A stretch of DNA of 64,000 bases. It comes from Confluentibacter flavum (GTDB lineage Bacteria; Bacteroidota; Bacteroidia; Flavobacteriales; Flavobacteriaceae). Of this stretch, positions 9,734 through 18,706 are shown piece after piece (the first letter of the stretch is position 1; each line of letters opens with the position of its first letter). Position numbers and translations under genes: made by a program. The DNA is taken from assembly GCF_002843175.1 (NCBI RefSeq), contig NZ_PJEO01000052.1, positions 1 through 64,000 of the forward strand, in the 5' to 3' direction. The notes under the pieces were generated by a model. That model searched no databases. It was not told the origin of the DNA and worked only from the letters and a program-made list of their open reading frames with translations.

Positions 9734-10217
9734 AAAAACTTTGGTAATAGGTAGCGTTATAGCAACTATATTAGCTATAACACCATACTTATTTGTACTG
9801 CATGAAAGTGTTCCAAGTGAAAAAGTTTGGAACACTTTTTTATTTACCTACCATAGTGGGTATTTTGAAAATGCCAATACAGCAATGTGGATATTAACAG
9901 GAAAAGCCGTTCCTCTTTTATTATTATTTATTTGGTTCTTTACAAACAGGCATTGGTGGTATCATGCTTTATTAGTACCTATTTTTATGTATATGTACCA
10001 AATATTTAGTTTGTTTTATGAAGACCAAAACAGATTGGATGAGTTTCAAATAATGTATATGGTACCAGTTATGGCTATTGTAATCCCTTCAATTTATTTA
10101 ATAAGAGCTAAAATATTCAATGAAATTAATACTGTGAATAAATCTTTGGAAGAGTTGGAGGATGAGTTTAAAGTGTCTCCAAAAAACTTTTGGGATAAAA
10201 TAAAACAGTACTTTTAA
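9684..10217 (+). CDS. four-helix inner-membrane protein, function unknown
   Basis: About 177 residues with four hydrophobic segments: TLVIGSVIATILAITPYLFV, AVPLLLLFIWFF, HALLVPIFMYMYQIFSLF and VMAIVIPSIYLI. A charged cytoplasmic tail contains a short coiled-coil-like stretch (NKSLEELEDEF). The start is uncertain: ATG 9672 and ATG 9684 both overlap the preceding peptide gene, while TTG 9741 would start just after it. I prefer 9684. A terminator-like hairpin lies inside the gene at 9805-9841. The 3' end overlaps the convergent outer-membrane barrel gene by 4 bp. No recognised enzymatic motif. Confidence 0.75.
   Translation: MEQKLKGPQSKYLQTNKKTLVIGSVIATILAITPYLFVLHESVPSEKVWNTFLFTYHSGYFENANTAMWILTGKAVPLLLLFIWFFTNRHWWYHALLVPIFMYMYQIFSLFYEDQNRLDEFQIMYMVPVMAIVIPSIYLIRAKIFNEINTVNKSLEELEDEFKVSPKNFWDKIKQYF
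9805..9841 (+). terminator. terminator-like hairpin inside a coding region
   Basis: AAAGTGTTCCAA at 9805-9816 pairs perfectly with TTGGAACACTTT at 9827-9838 (12 bp, 10-nt loop) and continues into further T residues, giving a run of six T. It lies 72 bp after the small peptide's stop codon and inside the membrane protein frame. It could stop transcripts of the peptide gene or attenuate the downstream gene. It may also be chance in codons for ESVPSEKVWNTF. Confidence 0.35.
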
Positions 10218-12649
10218 AAATCAGATTCTTTATTAAGCCTTTCCAACTCCTCTAAATCAATCTGTCGTTGATTGCTTTTTAATCTTGTGTTGCCAAACTT
10301 ATAATTAAACCCAAACACAAACAATCTGTTTTCCATTTTAGAATTAAATCGTACATCCTGATTTAAATATTTTGTACTAGTGAAATAATTTTGCATGTTA
10401 AAAACATCTTCAACACCTATATTTAGAGATGCCTTATTGTCCCATAAGGTTTTTTTTAGGTTTAAGTTAAGCCCTGAACGTTCACTAATAATCCTAGCAC
10501 CTTCTGCAAGGGGGGAAATGTAATTGTATGACACATCTAAAGTGAGGCTTTCATCCTTTAAAAAACTAAAATAATTATTTATTTGGACATATGATGACCA
10601 TCTTTCGTTTGAAACCAATTCATTGTTGCTCTCAAGCGCAAAAAACATGTTGTCGTCATAAAAAACGGACGTTAATGCATATAAATACCACCGTGGAACT
10701 ATTTTTGTATAAGTAATAAAATCAAGCCCAAATGAGATACTGTGATCTATGTTTGTGTTGACATATTTTATAACATTTTCTTGATTGTCCTGATATACTA
10801 TTTCCAAGGTACGACTATCCTCATAACGGTAGTAAAACTCAAATGTGTAATTTTCATTAAATGTATAACCTAGGGTAATTATATCATCAATTTGAGGTTT
10901 TAAATTGGGGTTTCCTGTGCTGTATGTGTTGTCATTAAAATAATATCTAAACGGATTTAATTCATTATAACGTGGCCTGTAAATACGTTTTTTATAATTG
11001 AAATAAATACTGCTATGATCATTGAGATGATTTAAAATATAAATGGATGGAAACATTTTTATATAATCACTTTCATTCAATTCATTATTTAACAGTGAGT
11101 ATCCAGATATATCGGTGTATTCTGCCCTTAGACCGGTTTGCAAACTCCAATGTTCCCAATCTTTTGAATAGGAAACATAAGCCGCATAGTTTATCTCATC
11201 ATATAAAAACGTATCGGAATTCTGTAAATCTTCCACACTTTCGCCATTTTCAAAATTGAACTGGCTTAAAATACTTTCAGAATCTATGCTTGATAATTTG
11301 GCTCCCGCTTCTAAATGAGCTGAATCATCTATTGGCAATTCATAATCCATCTGTCCTGTGTATAATTTTATATATTGACTGGAAAATGTTTGAAACCTAT
11401 TATCTCTAAATGATGATTCCATATTTGGAAAGAAGTACCCCGTATTCACATTCTGGAAATCGGAATAATCATAATTGGTGTGATGGGCACTTAAGGAAAT
11501 CTTTTCGCCTTCTCGTTTAAATTTATGGACATAATCTAATGTAAATGCCAAATTAAGTACCTCACTTACCGATGTCTTGTCTGTTACAAATAATGAATCC
11601 AATACTTTATTAGGACCAAACACATCGGTAAGTGAGTTGGCATTGATTTTTGTATTTTCTCGAGGTGAAATGAGAATATTTGTTGAAAAACCTAAACTGT
11701 TAAACTCATTGAAATCATAATCAATATTCGCATTCAAATTATGGTCAGAGGATTCATTTATCCTATCATAATCCGTTTCCCAACTTGACGTATTTATGTT
11801 ATTTGAATCGAAAAAATTGACAAATTCATCATTATGTCTAAAATCCTTTCTGGGACTTACATTATAATTGATGTAGGTATTTAATTTTTCGGTTTTAAAA
11901 AAATGACTTGTTCCAAGAGCGTACTTAGGGTACTCAAATCCTTGTTTGTAATTTCCAAAAACACTCCCATTATAGCCAGAAATAATATTTTTGCTTGTTA
12001 CTATATTGATAACAGACCCCCCTTCAGCCTCATATTTAGCGGGTGGATTTGTAATAACTTCAATGGATTTTATATTAGCCGCAGAAGTCCCTTCTAACAG
12101 TTGTTGAACCTCGTTTGATGATAAATGTATTCTTCTATCATTTATATATATAATAGGTTCGCTGTTTTTTACAGTAATCTTTCCATCATTAACAAAAACC
12201 CCTGGCGTAAACTTTAAAACATCCAGCACATTATTATTTGAAAGCGTAGAGTTTTCAACATCAAACACCAATCTATCAACCAAACGTTTTACTGTAGGTC
12301 GTTTTACTACTACCAAAACACCATCTAGTTCTTCGGTATCTTCTTCTAATATAATCGTATCAAGATTTGTATTTGTAATTAAATTAATATTTTTAGTATA
12401 TGTTTTATAACCCAAATACGTGACCTTGAGTTGATAATTTCCGCTTTTTAGGTCTATTTTAAAAAAACCAGCATCGTCTGTTGTAGTACCATTTAATAAC
12501 GTAGCATCTTCATTGACTAATAAAACAACATTTGTGTAAGCAATGGGAATGTTATTTACATCTACTACTTTTCCACTTAAAGTTAGGTCTTGAGCAACCA
12601 AAGAGACAGAAAAAATAAAAAACAAATAAACAATTGATTTTAAGTGCAT
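10214..12649 (-). CDS. TonB-receptor-like outer-membrane beta-barrel protein
   Basis: An 811-residue outer-membrane protein. A Sec signal peptide (residues 1-19, ending LVAQ) is followed by a carboxypeptidase-regulatory-like Ig domain (LSGKVVDVNNIPIAYTNVVL, to about residue 95). A plug-like domain follows (NNNVLDVLKFTPGVFVNDG and NPPAKYEAEGGSVINIVT), then a long barrel ending in aromatic alternation (FVFGFNYKFG). This is the OMP_b-brl_3 type found across Bacteroidota. No SusD partner is adjacent, so a glycan-uptake role is not supported and the ligand is unknown. A -7 box lies at 12667-12674. Confidence 0.88.
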   Translation of the reverse strand: MHLKSIVYLFFIFSVSLVAQDLTLSGKVVDVNNIPIAYTNVVLLVNEDATLLNGTTTDDAGFFKIDLKSGNYQLKVTYLGYKTYTKNINLITNTNLDTIILEEDTEELDGVLVVVKRPTVKRLVDRLVFDVENSTLSNNNVLDVLKFTPGVFVNDGKITVKNSEPIIYINDRRIHLSSNEVQQLLEGTSAANIKSIEVITNPPAKYEAEGGSVINIVTSKNIISGYNGSVFGNYKQGFEYPKYALGTSHFFKTEKLNTYINYNVSPRKDFRHNDEFVNFFDSNNINTSSWETDYDRINESSDHNLNANIDYDFNEFNSLGFSTNILISPRENTKINANSLTDVFGPNKVLDSLFVTDKTSVSEVLNLAFTLDYVHKFKREGEKISLSAHHTNYDYSDFQNVNTGYFFPNMESSFRDNRFQTFSSQYIKLYTGQMDYELPIDDSAHLEAGAKLSSIDSESILSQFNFENGESVEDLQNSDTFLYDEINYAAYVSYSKDWEHWSLQTGLRAEYTDISGYSLLNNELNESDYIKMFPSIYILNHLNDHSSIYFNYKKRIYRPRYNELNPFRYYFNDNTYSTGNPNLKPQIDDIITLGYTFNENYTFEFYYRYEDSRTLEIVYQDNQENVIKYVNTNIDHSISFGLDFITYTKIVPRWYLYALTSVFYDDNMFFALESNNELVSNERWSSYVQINNYFSFLKDESLTLDVSYNYISPLAEGARIISERSGLNLNLKKTLWDNKASLNIGVEDVFNMQNYFTSTKYLNQDVRFNSKMENRLFVFGFNYKFGNTRLKSNQRQIDLEELERLNKESDF

Positions 12650-12666
12650 AAATAGGTTTATAATTA

Positions 12667-12674
12667 CAAACTTA
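12667..12674 (-). promoter_or_regulatory. -7 box TAAGTTTG for the outer-membrane barrel gene
   Basis: Plus-strand CAAACTTA reads TAAGTTTG on the minus strand, matching TAnnTTTG, 18 bp upstream of the ATG. No clear -33 box is seen, so confidence is limited. Confidence 0.4.
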
Positions 12675-12819
12675 TAACATTTTATTTAAAAAGTGATGTA
12701 GTAATGGCACATCATAATGAAACTATTTCTTATAATATTATTTTGTTGAAATATTTCTTTATTTGAGTTGATTTAACAAAAAAAATATTCGTAATTTCAT
12801 TTTCCTTAAAATTAAAAAA

Positions 12820-14019
12820 ATGTCGGATTTACCATCTCCTTTTACCAAACAGCAATTGTTGCCTCAAGAGGAAAAACTTGAAATATTAAAACGTAAAGGA
12901 GAACTATATATAGGGATTCCAAAAGAGACTGCTTTTCAAGAAAAGAGGGTTTGTTTAACACCTGATGCTGTTTTTGCACTTATAAGTAATGGGCATAAGG
13001 TATTAATGGAATCTGGTGCTGGCGATGGTGCTAGCTTTTCAGATAGGGAGTACAGTGAAGCTGGTGCGGAAATAACTAAAGATACCGCCAAAGTATTTGC
13101 ATGTCCCATGGTGCTTAAGGTAGAGCCACCAAGTCAGGAACAAATTAAACTTTTAAATCCGCAAGCCTTATTAATATCTGCTTTACAGATTAAAACGCAA
13201 ACTAAAAAATACTTTGAAGCATTGGCATCCAAGCGGATTACTGCTTTGGCTTTTGAATTTATTCGTGATGGGGACGGCTCGCTTCCAGCCGTAAGATCAT
13301 TAAGTGAAATTGCTGGAACAGCATCTATCTTAATTGCTGCCCAATTGTTATCAAACGACATTGAAGGGAATGGCTTAATGTTCGGTAATATTAGTGGAGT
13401 TCCGCCTGTTGAAGTTGTTATATTAGGCGCTGGAACCGTTGGTGAATATGCCGCTAGAAGTGCCATAGGATTAGGGGCTAATGTGAAAATATTTGATAAT
13501 TCCATCACCAAATTACGAAGAATACAAACACATTTGGGTCGACCGCTTTACACATCGACCATTCAACCAAAAAATTTAGCTAAAGCATTAAAGCGTTGCG
13601 ATGTGGTTATAGGTGCGGTGAGAGGTAATAATAGATCTCCCATTATCGTATCTGAAGACCTTGTGCAATCCATGAAAAAAAGATCCATAATCATTGATGT
13701 GAGCATTGATATGGGTGGATGTTTTGAAACAAGCGAAGTGACTACACATAAGAACCCTACCTTTATAAAACATGGTGTTATTCATTATTGTGTCCCCAAT
13801 ATTCCTGCGCGTTATTCGCGAACGGCCTCCATATCCATCAGTAATATTTTTACGCCCTATCTATTGAAAATAGCGGAAGATGGCGGTATAGAAAATTCTC
13901 TGCGATTTGATAAAGGTTTAAAAAATGGGTTGTATTTTTACCACGGTATTTTAACCAGTAAATCTGTTGGCGAGTGGTTCGATTTAAAATATAGCGACAT
14001 TAATCTGCTAGTATTTTAA
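12820..14019 (+). CDS. ald: alanine dehydrogenase
   Basis: A 399-residue NAD-dependent L-alanine dehydrogenase (alanine to pyruvate plus ammonia). The N-terminal AlaDh_PNT domain has IGIPKETAFQEKRVCLTPDA. The NAD-binding Rossmann motif VVILGAGTVGEYAARSA follows in the middle, and DVSIDMGGCFETSE is conserved in the C-terminal domain. This longer variant is typical of flavobacteria. It is followed after 28 bp by a DUF4258-like gene that overlaps an initiating sugar transferase, so the three may share a transcript, an odd mix of amino-acid and polysaccharide functions. Confidence 0.93.
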   Translation: MSDLPSPFTKQQLLPQEEKLEILKRKGELYIGIPKETAFQEKRVCLTPDAVFALISNGHKVLMESGAGDGASFSDREYSEAGAEITKDTAKVFACPMVLKVEPPSQEQIKLLNPQALLISALQIKTQTKKYFEALASKRITALAFEFIRDGDGSLPAVRSLSEIAGTASILIAAQLLSNDIEGNGLMFGNISGVPPVEVVILGAGTVGEYAARSAIGLGANVKIFDNSITKLRRIQTHLGRPLYTSTIQPKNLAKALKRCDVVIGAVRGNNRSPIIVSEDLVQSMKKRSIIIDVSIDMGGCFETSEVTTHKNPTFIKHGVIHYCVPNIPARYSRTASISISNIFTPYLLKIAEDGGIENSLRFDKGLKNGLYFYHGILTSKSVGEWFDLKYSDINLLVF

Positions 14020-14047
14020 ACACTTATTGCCATTTTAAACACATTAC

Positions 14048-14425
14048 ATGACATTATTACAGCGCATTGGATATTATCTTGGCGGATTTTCTATAGGATT
14101 AATCATTTTAGCATTCTTTTTAAATGGAAAAAAAGTATCATGTAGCTATGGTCCTGATGCACGCGTTCTTAAAAATATAAAATCAAAAAAATTAATTTAT
14201 AGTGAAGCTATTCAATTGATTATGAATGAACATCAAATGGATACGTCCATGATAAACCATGTTCTTAAAAAAGGGGATATCAATTTTTCTAAAAGTGATA
14301 CAAGACATAAACCCTGTGCTATTTATAGCATTGAAGGTGATTTTAATGAAAAAGACATTATTTTGTCCGTTGAAAACTGTGATAGTATTGCTACACTATT
14401 AAATTTATCCATTAAAGAAGAATGA
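14048..14425 (+). CDS. DUF4258-like membrane-anchored protein
   Basis: A 125-residue protein with one N-terminal membrane anchor (IGYYLGGFSIGLIILAFFL). A small soluble domain follows with a single CSYGPDARVLKNIKSKK motif, the sort seen in DUF4258-like proteins found after alanine dehydrogenase in flavobacteria. Function unknown. Its stop codon overlaps the next gene's ATG (ATGA, 4 bp), indicating translational coupling to the sugar transferase. Confidence 0.7.
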   Translation: MTLLQRIGYYLGGFSIGLIILAFFLNGKKVSCSYGPDARVLKNIKSKKLIYSEAIQLIMNEHQMDTSMINHVLKKGDINFSKSDTRHKPCAIYSIEGDFNEKDIILSVENCDSIATLLNLSIKEE

Positions 14426-15015
14426 TAAAACGCAGTTTTGATGTTGTTTTTTCACTAATTGGTTTAATAATCCTTTCCCCTGTTCTATTATTAATTGCTA
14501 TTTTAATCAAAATTGATTCCAAAGGCCCTGTTCTTTTTATTCAAGAGCGTGTTGGAATAAACAATAAAGATTTCAATATCTATAAATTTAGAACCATGTA
14601 TGTGGCTTCCCAAACCAAAGGTTTGCTTACTTTAGGAAATCATGATTCTAGAATTACAAGAATCGGTTATTTTTTACGACGCTATAAAATTGATGAATTC
14701 CCTCAATTAATTAATATTTTAATTGGTGACATGAGTTTTGTAGGTCCAAGACCAGAATTGAGGTATTATGTGAATTTTTATAACGAAGATGATCATATTA
14801 TTTTTTCTATTAGGCCAGGTATAACAAGCCTTGCATCATTAAAATACCGAAATGAGGTAGAACTTTTAGAAGCTGCAGACGATCCCGAAAGTTTTTTTAT
14901 TAACACCATTATTCCCGATAAGTTAAAATATAATAAGGAGTATATTAAAAAGCAAAGTTTGTTATATGACTTAAAGCTTATCATAATCACCATAGCAAAA
15001 GTTTGGACTAAATAA
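14422..15015 (+). CDS. initiating sugar (phosphoglycosyl) transferase, first copy
   Basis: A 197-residue monotopic phosphoglycosyl transferase of the PglC/WcaJ-core type. It moves a sugar-1-phosphate from a UDP-sugar to undecaprenyl phosphate at the inner membrane. The N-terminal re-entrant hydrophobic helix (VVFSLIGLIILSPVLLLIAIL) is followed by FIQERVGINNKDFNIYKFRT. The catalytic Asp-Glu lies in YKIDEFPQLINIL, and GDMSFVGPRPE is present. It is coupled to the upstream gene by a 4-bp overlap. A second such enzyme lies at 45354; which one primes the main polymer is not deducible. Confidence 0.92.
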   Translation: MIKRSFDVVFSLIGLIILSPVLLLIAILIKIDSKGPVLFIQERVGINNKDFNIYKFRTMYVASQTKGLLTLGNHDSRITRIGYFLRRYKIDEFPQLINILIGDMSFVGPRPELRYYVNFYNEDDHIIFSIRPGITSLASLKYRNEVELLEAADDPESFFINTIIPDKLKYNKEYIKKQSLLYDLKLIIITIAKVWTK

Positions 15016-15108
15016 ACACAGTAGCTCAATCTGTAAATCTATTTGGAATAGACGTATATTATCACTATTTTTAATTAAAAACCACCCTTCAACGAGCCAA
15101 CCCATAAC

Positions 15109-16170
15109 ATGATTGAAAAGACTTCTAATCGTATCCATCAATTGTTAAATGATTCTGGCTTGCTCTCTTTTAAGAAAATGAACAATGAGCCTTTTGTTAG
15201 TTATGATTTTTCTGAAGAGACCATTTTTATTACAGGGGCTGCAGGTTCTATTGGAAGTGGTATTGTAAATCGTCTATTGCACTGTTCATTTAAACAATTG
15301 ATATTAATTGACAATGCTGAATCTTCCTTGTATTATTTAATTAAAGAATTAGAACTTCAGAATCATAAAAACATAGGGTTTTCAATCCTAGATGTTAGAG
15401 ATAAAGAATCTATGGAATGGCTTTTTAAGGCATACCAACCAACACTCATTTTTCATGCCGCAGCTTACAAACATGTTTCCTTAATGGAAGATAACCCTTA
15501 TGAAGCAGTAAAATTGAATGTTTTTGCAACAAAATTATTAGCCGATTTAGCCATTAAGCATAAAATCAAAAAGTTTATATTCATTTCTACAGATAAAGCC
15601 GTTAATCCAATAAGTGTTATGGGTCGGACTAAATTTATAGCCGAAATGTATTTAGACGCTTTAAATTCAAGTGATGACACTATTTTTTTGATAGCCAGGT
15701 TTGGCAATGTTTTTGGCTCCAATGGTTCTGTTGTTCCTTTATTTATAAAACAAATAGAATCTGGCAAACCAATAACAATAACCAACAAAAAAGCTACCAG
15801 ATACTTTATTGATAAAAATAAAGCTTGTAGCCTAATATTAAAAATGGCTACGATGCCAAAATTGGAAGGCAACCATTTTACTTTTAATATGGGAGAACCT
15901 ATAAAAATTATTGATGTAGCCAAAGCTCTTGCTAAAATATATAACTATAAAACCAAAATTAAAATCACGAAATTAAAAGTTGGAGAAAAACTCCATGAAG
16001 CGGTTGTTTCAGAAAATGAAATTTTAACACCCACAAACGATAAGGATATTTTTATAATTTTAAAAAAAGGAAATAGCAGAAACAAGACTATTGATATAGC
16101 ATCACTAAATCAAATTACACCCAATAATAGTGTTTCAGAAATCAAAGAAATTTTAGCCAGTTATATTTAG
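15109..16170 (+). CDS. CapD/FlaA1-like nucleotide-sugar dehydratase, short soluble form
   Basis: A 353-residue SDR enzyme lacking the membrane domain of the longer homologue at 22694-24637. The NAD(P)-binding motif is FITGAAGSIGSGIVNRL. The family's substrate-site motifs are AAYKHVSLMEDNPYEA and STDKAVNPISVMGRTKF, the latter with Lys in place of the classic YxxxK setting. Likely activity is UDP-HexNAc 4,6-dehydration or epimerisation. MGRTKF replaces the usual MGATKR. The 3' end overlaps the convergent proline dehydrogenase gene by 18 bp. Confidence 0.88.
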   Translation: MIEKTSNRIHQLLNDSGLLSFKKMNNEPFVSYDFSEETIFITGAAGSIGSGIVNRLLHCSFKQLILIDNAESSLYYLIKELELQNHKNIGFSILDVRDKESMEWLFKAYQPTLIFHAAAYKHVSLMEDNPYEAVKLNVFATKLLADLAIKHKIKKFIFISTDKAVNPISVMGRTKFIAEMYLDALNSSDDTIFLIARFGNVFGSNGSVVPLFIKQIESGKPITITNKKATRYFIDKNKACSLILKMATMPKLEGNHFTFNMGEPIKIIDVAKALAKIYNYKTKIKITKLKVGEKLHEAVVSENEILTPTNDKDIFIILKKGNSRNKTIDIASLNQITPNNSVSEIKEILASYI

Positions 16171-17337
16171 TTTTCTACGTTGTTTCTCTTTGCTTATCAA
16201 ATTTAATTCCCTACCTGTTTGTCCTGCAACAGAGGTGTTTTCTTCAGCCCTTCTTATCAAATATGGCATAACATCTTTTACGGGACCAAAAGGCATATAT
16301 TTTGCAACGTTGTAACCTCTATTGGCCAGATTATAGCTTATGTTATCACTCATACCATATAATTGTCCGAACCATACCCGTCCGTCATTATTTTCTAAAG
16401 AATGGTCTTTCATTAATGACATTAAAAAATAAGAGCTTTCTTCGTTATGTGTTCCTGCAAAAAGCGATATGGTATCTATGTTTTTTATGATATATTCCAC
16501 ACCGTCATTAAAATTTTTATCGGTTTCAGATTTGCTGGTACAAATAGGTGATTTATACTGGTTATCGATGGCTCTCTCGTTTTCTTTTTCCATATAAGCA
16601 CCACGGACTAATTTATAACCTAAGTAAAACCCTTTGGATTTTGCCAACGCATGCTGATTTTTCAAAAAGTCCAATCTATCATGCCTGTACATTTGCAAGG
16701 TGTTAAAAACGATGGGCTTCTCTGTATTATATTTTTGCATCATATCTGTAACCAACAAATCTGCTGCATCTTGCATCCAACTTTCTTCTGCATCAATTAG
16801 AACAGCAATGTCACATTGTTTGGCTTTTTTACAAATAGTATCGTATCTAGCTACAATATCACTCCATTCATCTTGGTCCTTTTTAGTAAGTACTTCGCCT
16901 CTACTCTTTTTTTCATACAGATCTAATCGCCCCAGTCCTGTAGGTTTAAAAACAGCTATTGGAATGGCGTTTATTTCATTTGCAAAATCAATTATTTTTA
17001 AAATAGTTTGCATAGCCAAATCGAATTCTGCTTCATTTTCTTTGCCTTCAACAGAATAATCCAGCACAGAGCTCACGCCTTTTTCAAACATTCTGTCAAT
17101 AACAGGCAAGCAATCTTCCTCATTAATACCGCCACAAAAATGATCGAAAACCGTTGCGCGAATAAGACCTTCAATCGGCAAATGGGTTTTTAGCGCAAAG
17201 TTTGTGACAGCTGCTCCTATTCTAACCAATGGTTCAATAGATATCATTTTAAATAAAAAGTGAGCGCGCTCTAATTCTGTATCGCTTTTAAGTGAAAAAG
17301 CGATTTCGGTATTATCAAAAATTCTTTCAGAAGTCAT
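16153..17337 (-). CDS. proline dehydrogenase (monofunctional)
   Basis: About 394 residues. A FAD-dependent (beta/alpha)8 proline dehydrogenase, first step of proline catabolism to glutamate. The family's LVRGAYMEKENERA (substrate/FAD site) and the C-terminal YNVAKYMPFGPVKDVMPYLIRRAEEN with the RRxxEN proline-binding motif are both present. The P5C dehydrogenase half of PutA is absent, as is usual in Bacteroidota. I prefer ATG 17337 (MTSERIFDN) to ATG 17355. A minus-strand TAAATTTG (17416-17423) may be its -7 box. Confidence 0.92.
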   Translation of the reverse strand: MTSERIFDNTEIAFSLKSDTELERAHFLFKMISIEPLVRIGAAVTNFALKTHLPIEGLIRATVFDHFCGGINEEDCLPVIDRMFEKGVSSVLDYSVEGKENEAEFDLAMQTILKIIDFANEINAIPIAVFKPTGLGRLDLYEKKSRGEVLTKKDQDEWSDIVARYDTICKKAKQCDIAVLIDAEESWMQDAADLLVTDMMQKYNTEKPIVFNTLQMYRHDRLDFLKNQHALAKSKGFYLGYKLVRGAYMEKENERAIDNQYKSPICTSKSETDKNFNDGVEYIIKNIDTISLFAGTHNEESSYFLMSLMKDHSLENNDGRVWFGQLYGMSDNISYNLANRGYNVAKYMPFGPVKDVMPYLIRRAEENTSVAGQTGRELNLISKEKQRRKLNITG

Positions 17338-17473
17338 TTTGGGAAATTTGTACAAAGATAATTATTAGTAGTATCATTTTATTTTAAAAATCCTTAATTT
17401 CGCTGTCTATGATGACAAATTTATTTCATTGCACATCATAATTAATTATTAATAATACTGATTGTTTTTACAG

Positions 17474-18541
17474 ATGAAATCCATTACCGCAAATGATTGC
17501 ATGATTCATTTCAATGAATTATGTTATAAATCATTAAATGAGCATATTAAGAATAATAATTTTTCAAAAATATTTATTTTAGTTGACACCAATACCCATT
17601 CCTATTGTTTACCACTGTTTCTTGAAAAACTAGAGACAAATTCAGTTATAGAAATTATAGAAATTGAAGAGGGGGAAATCAACAAAAACATTGATACGTG
17701 TGTTGGCGTTTGGAACTCACTTTCTGAGCTAGATGCCGATAGAAAAAGCTTGCTTATAAATGTTGGAGGTGGCGTTGTAACCGATTTAGGTGGCTTTGTG
17801 GCATCTACATTTAAACGTGGTATTGCTTACATCAATGTGCCTACGTCTTTATTATCGATGGTTGATGCCTCAGTTGGGGGGAAAACTGGTGTGGATTTGG
17901 GTAATTTAAAAAATCAAATTGGGGTTATTAGCAATCCGAATATGGTGCTCATTGATACGGCATATTTAAAAACATTACCACAGAATCAAATGAGATCTGG
18001 CTTAGCGGAAATGCTAAAACATGGTTTGATTATTAGTGAGGACTATTGGAATAAATTCAGATATTTATCCCAATTAAAAATGGATGATTTAGATGATTTA
18101 ATTTACGAATCCGTATTAATTAAAAAAGTTGTTGTAGATGAAGACCCTTTTGAAAACGGACTAAGAAAAACATTGAATTATGGACATACCTTGGGTCATG
18201 CCATAGAGTCTTACTTTTTAACCAACCCTCATAAAACATCTCTTTTACATGGAGAAGCCATTGCTATAGGTATAGTTTTGGCGAGTTATATATCAACTCA
18301 ATTGGTTGGTTTTCCAGAAGAAAACACTAATGATATAAAACAATTATTTGGTGGCTATTATGGAAAAGTTGAGATAAAAGAAAGTGATTACTCCCCAATA
18401 ATTGAGTTGCTTAAATACGATAAAAAAAACAACCATGGCAATATAAATTTTGTTTTGCTAGAAGCTATAGGTAAGCCAAAAATTGATTGTTTAGTTGATG
18501 AATCAATCATTATTGACTCGTTTAAGTACTATTCCTCATAG
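17474..18541 (+). CDS. aroB: 3-dehydroquinate synthase
   Basis: A 355-residue NAD- and metal-dependent enzyme converting DAHP to 3-dehydroquinate, the second step of the shikimate pathway. The NAD-binding signature is NVGGGVVTDLGGFVASTFKRG, then PTSLLSMVDASVGGKTGVD. Metal ligands lie in RSGLAEMLKHG, NYGHTLGHAIES and LLHGEAIAIG. ATG 17474 gives a normal N-terminus; a TTG at 17462 would add four residues. It stands alone and diverges from proline dehydrogenase. Confidence 0.96.
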   Translation: MKSITANDCMIHFNELCYKSLNEHIKNNNFSKIFILVDTNTHSYCLPLFLEKLETNSVIEIIEIEEGEINKNIDTCVGVWNSLSELDADRKSLLINVGGGVVTDLGGFVASTFKRGIAYINVPTSLLSMVDASVGGKTGVDLGNLKNQIGVISNPNMVLIDTAYLKTLPQNQMRSGLAEMLKHGLIISEDYWNKFRYLSQLKMDDLDDLIYESVLIKKVVVDEDPFENGLRKTLNYGHTLGHAIESYFLTNPHKTSLLHGEAIAIGIVLASYISTQLVGFPEENTNDIKQLFGGYYGKVEIKESDYSPIIELLKYDKKNNHGNINFVLLEAIGKPKIDCLVDESIIIDSFKYYSS

Positions 18542-18621
18542 TGTATAATTTTGCTTGTGTTGGGTAATATTAATTTTGAATAATTAATTCGAAAATTAAT
18601 TTGTTAGTTTATCTTTAGGAG

Positions 18622-18657
18622 ATGCTGAAACAATCCCGATAGCTCTCGGGACAGCAT
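18622..18657. repeat. REP-like compound hairpin
   Basis: ATGCTG and CAGCAT form the outer stem and TCCCGA and TCGGGA an inner stem around TAGCTC. A related core (TCCCAATAGCTATCGGGA) recurs at about 30837. It overlaps an upstream in-frame ATG of the PHP phosphatase (18656), which argues that this ATG is not used. Confidence 0.6.
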
Positions 18658-18706
18658 GACATTCGTGCATATTAATTGCGAACCTTCAATAATTAATTTC
18701 ATTATA

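Noticed and set aside
10214-12649. SusC-type nutrient transporter of a polysaccharide utilisation locus
   Set aside because: No SusD gene or glycan-degrading enzymes lie next to it; only a general outer-membrane barrel is supported.
18656-18706. Upstream start of the PHP phosphatase
   Set aside because: The ATG is part of a REP-like hairpin, and the added residues do not match the family start.
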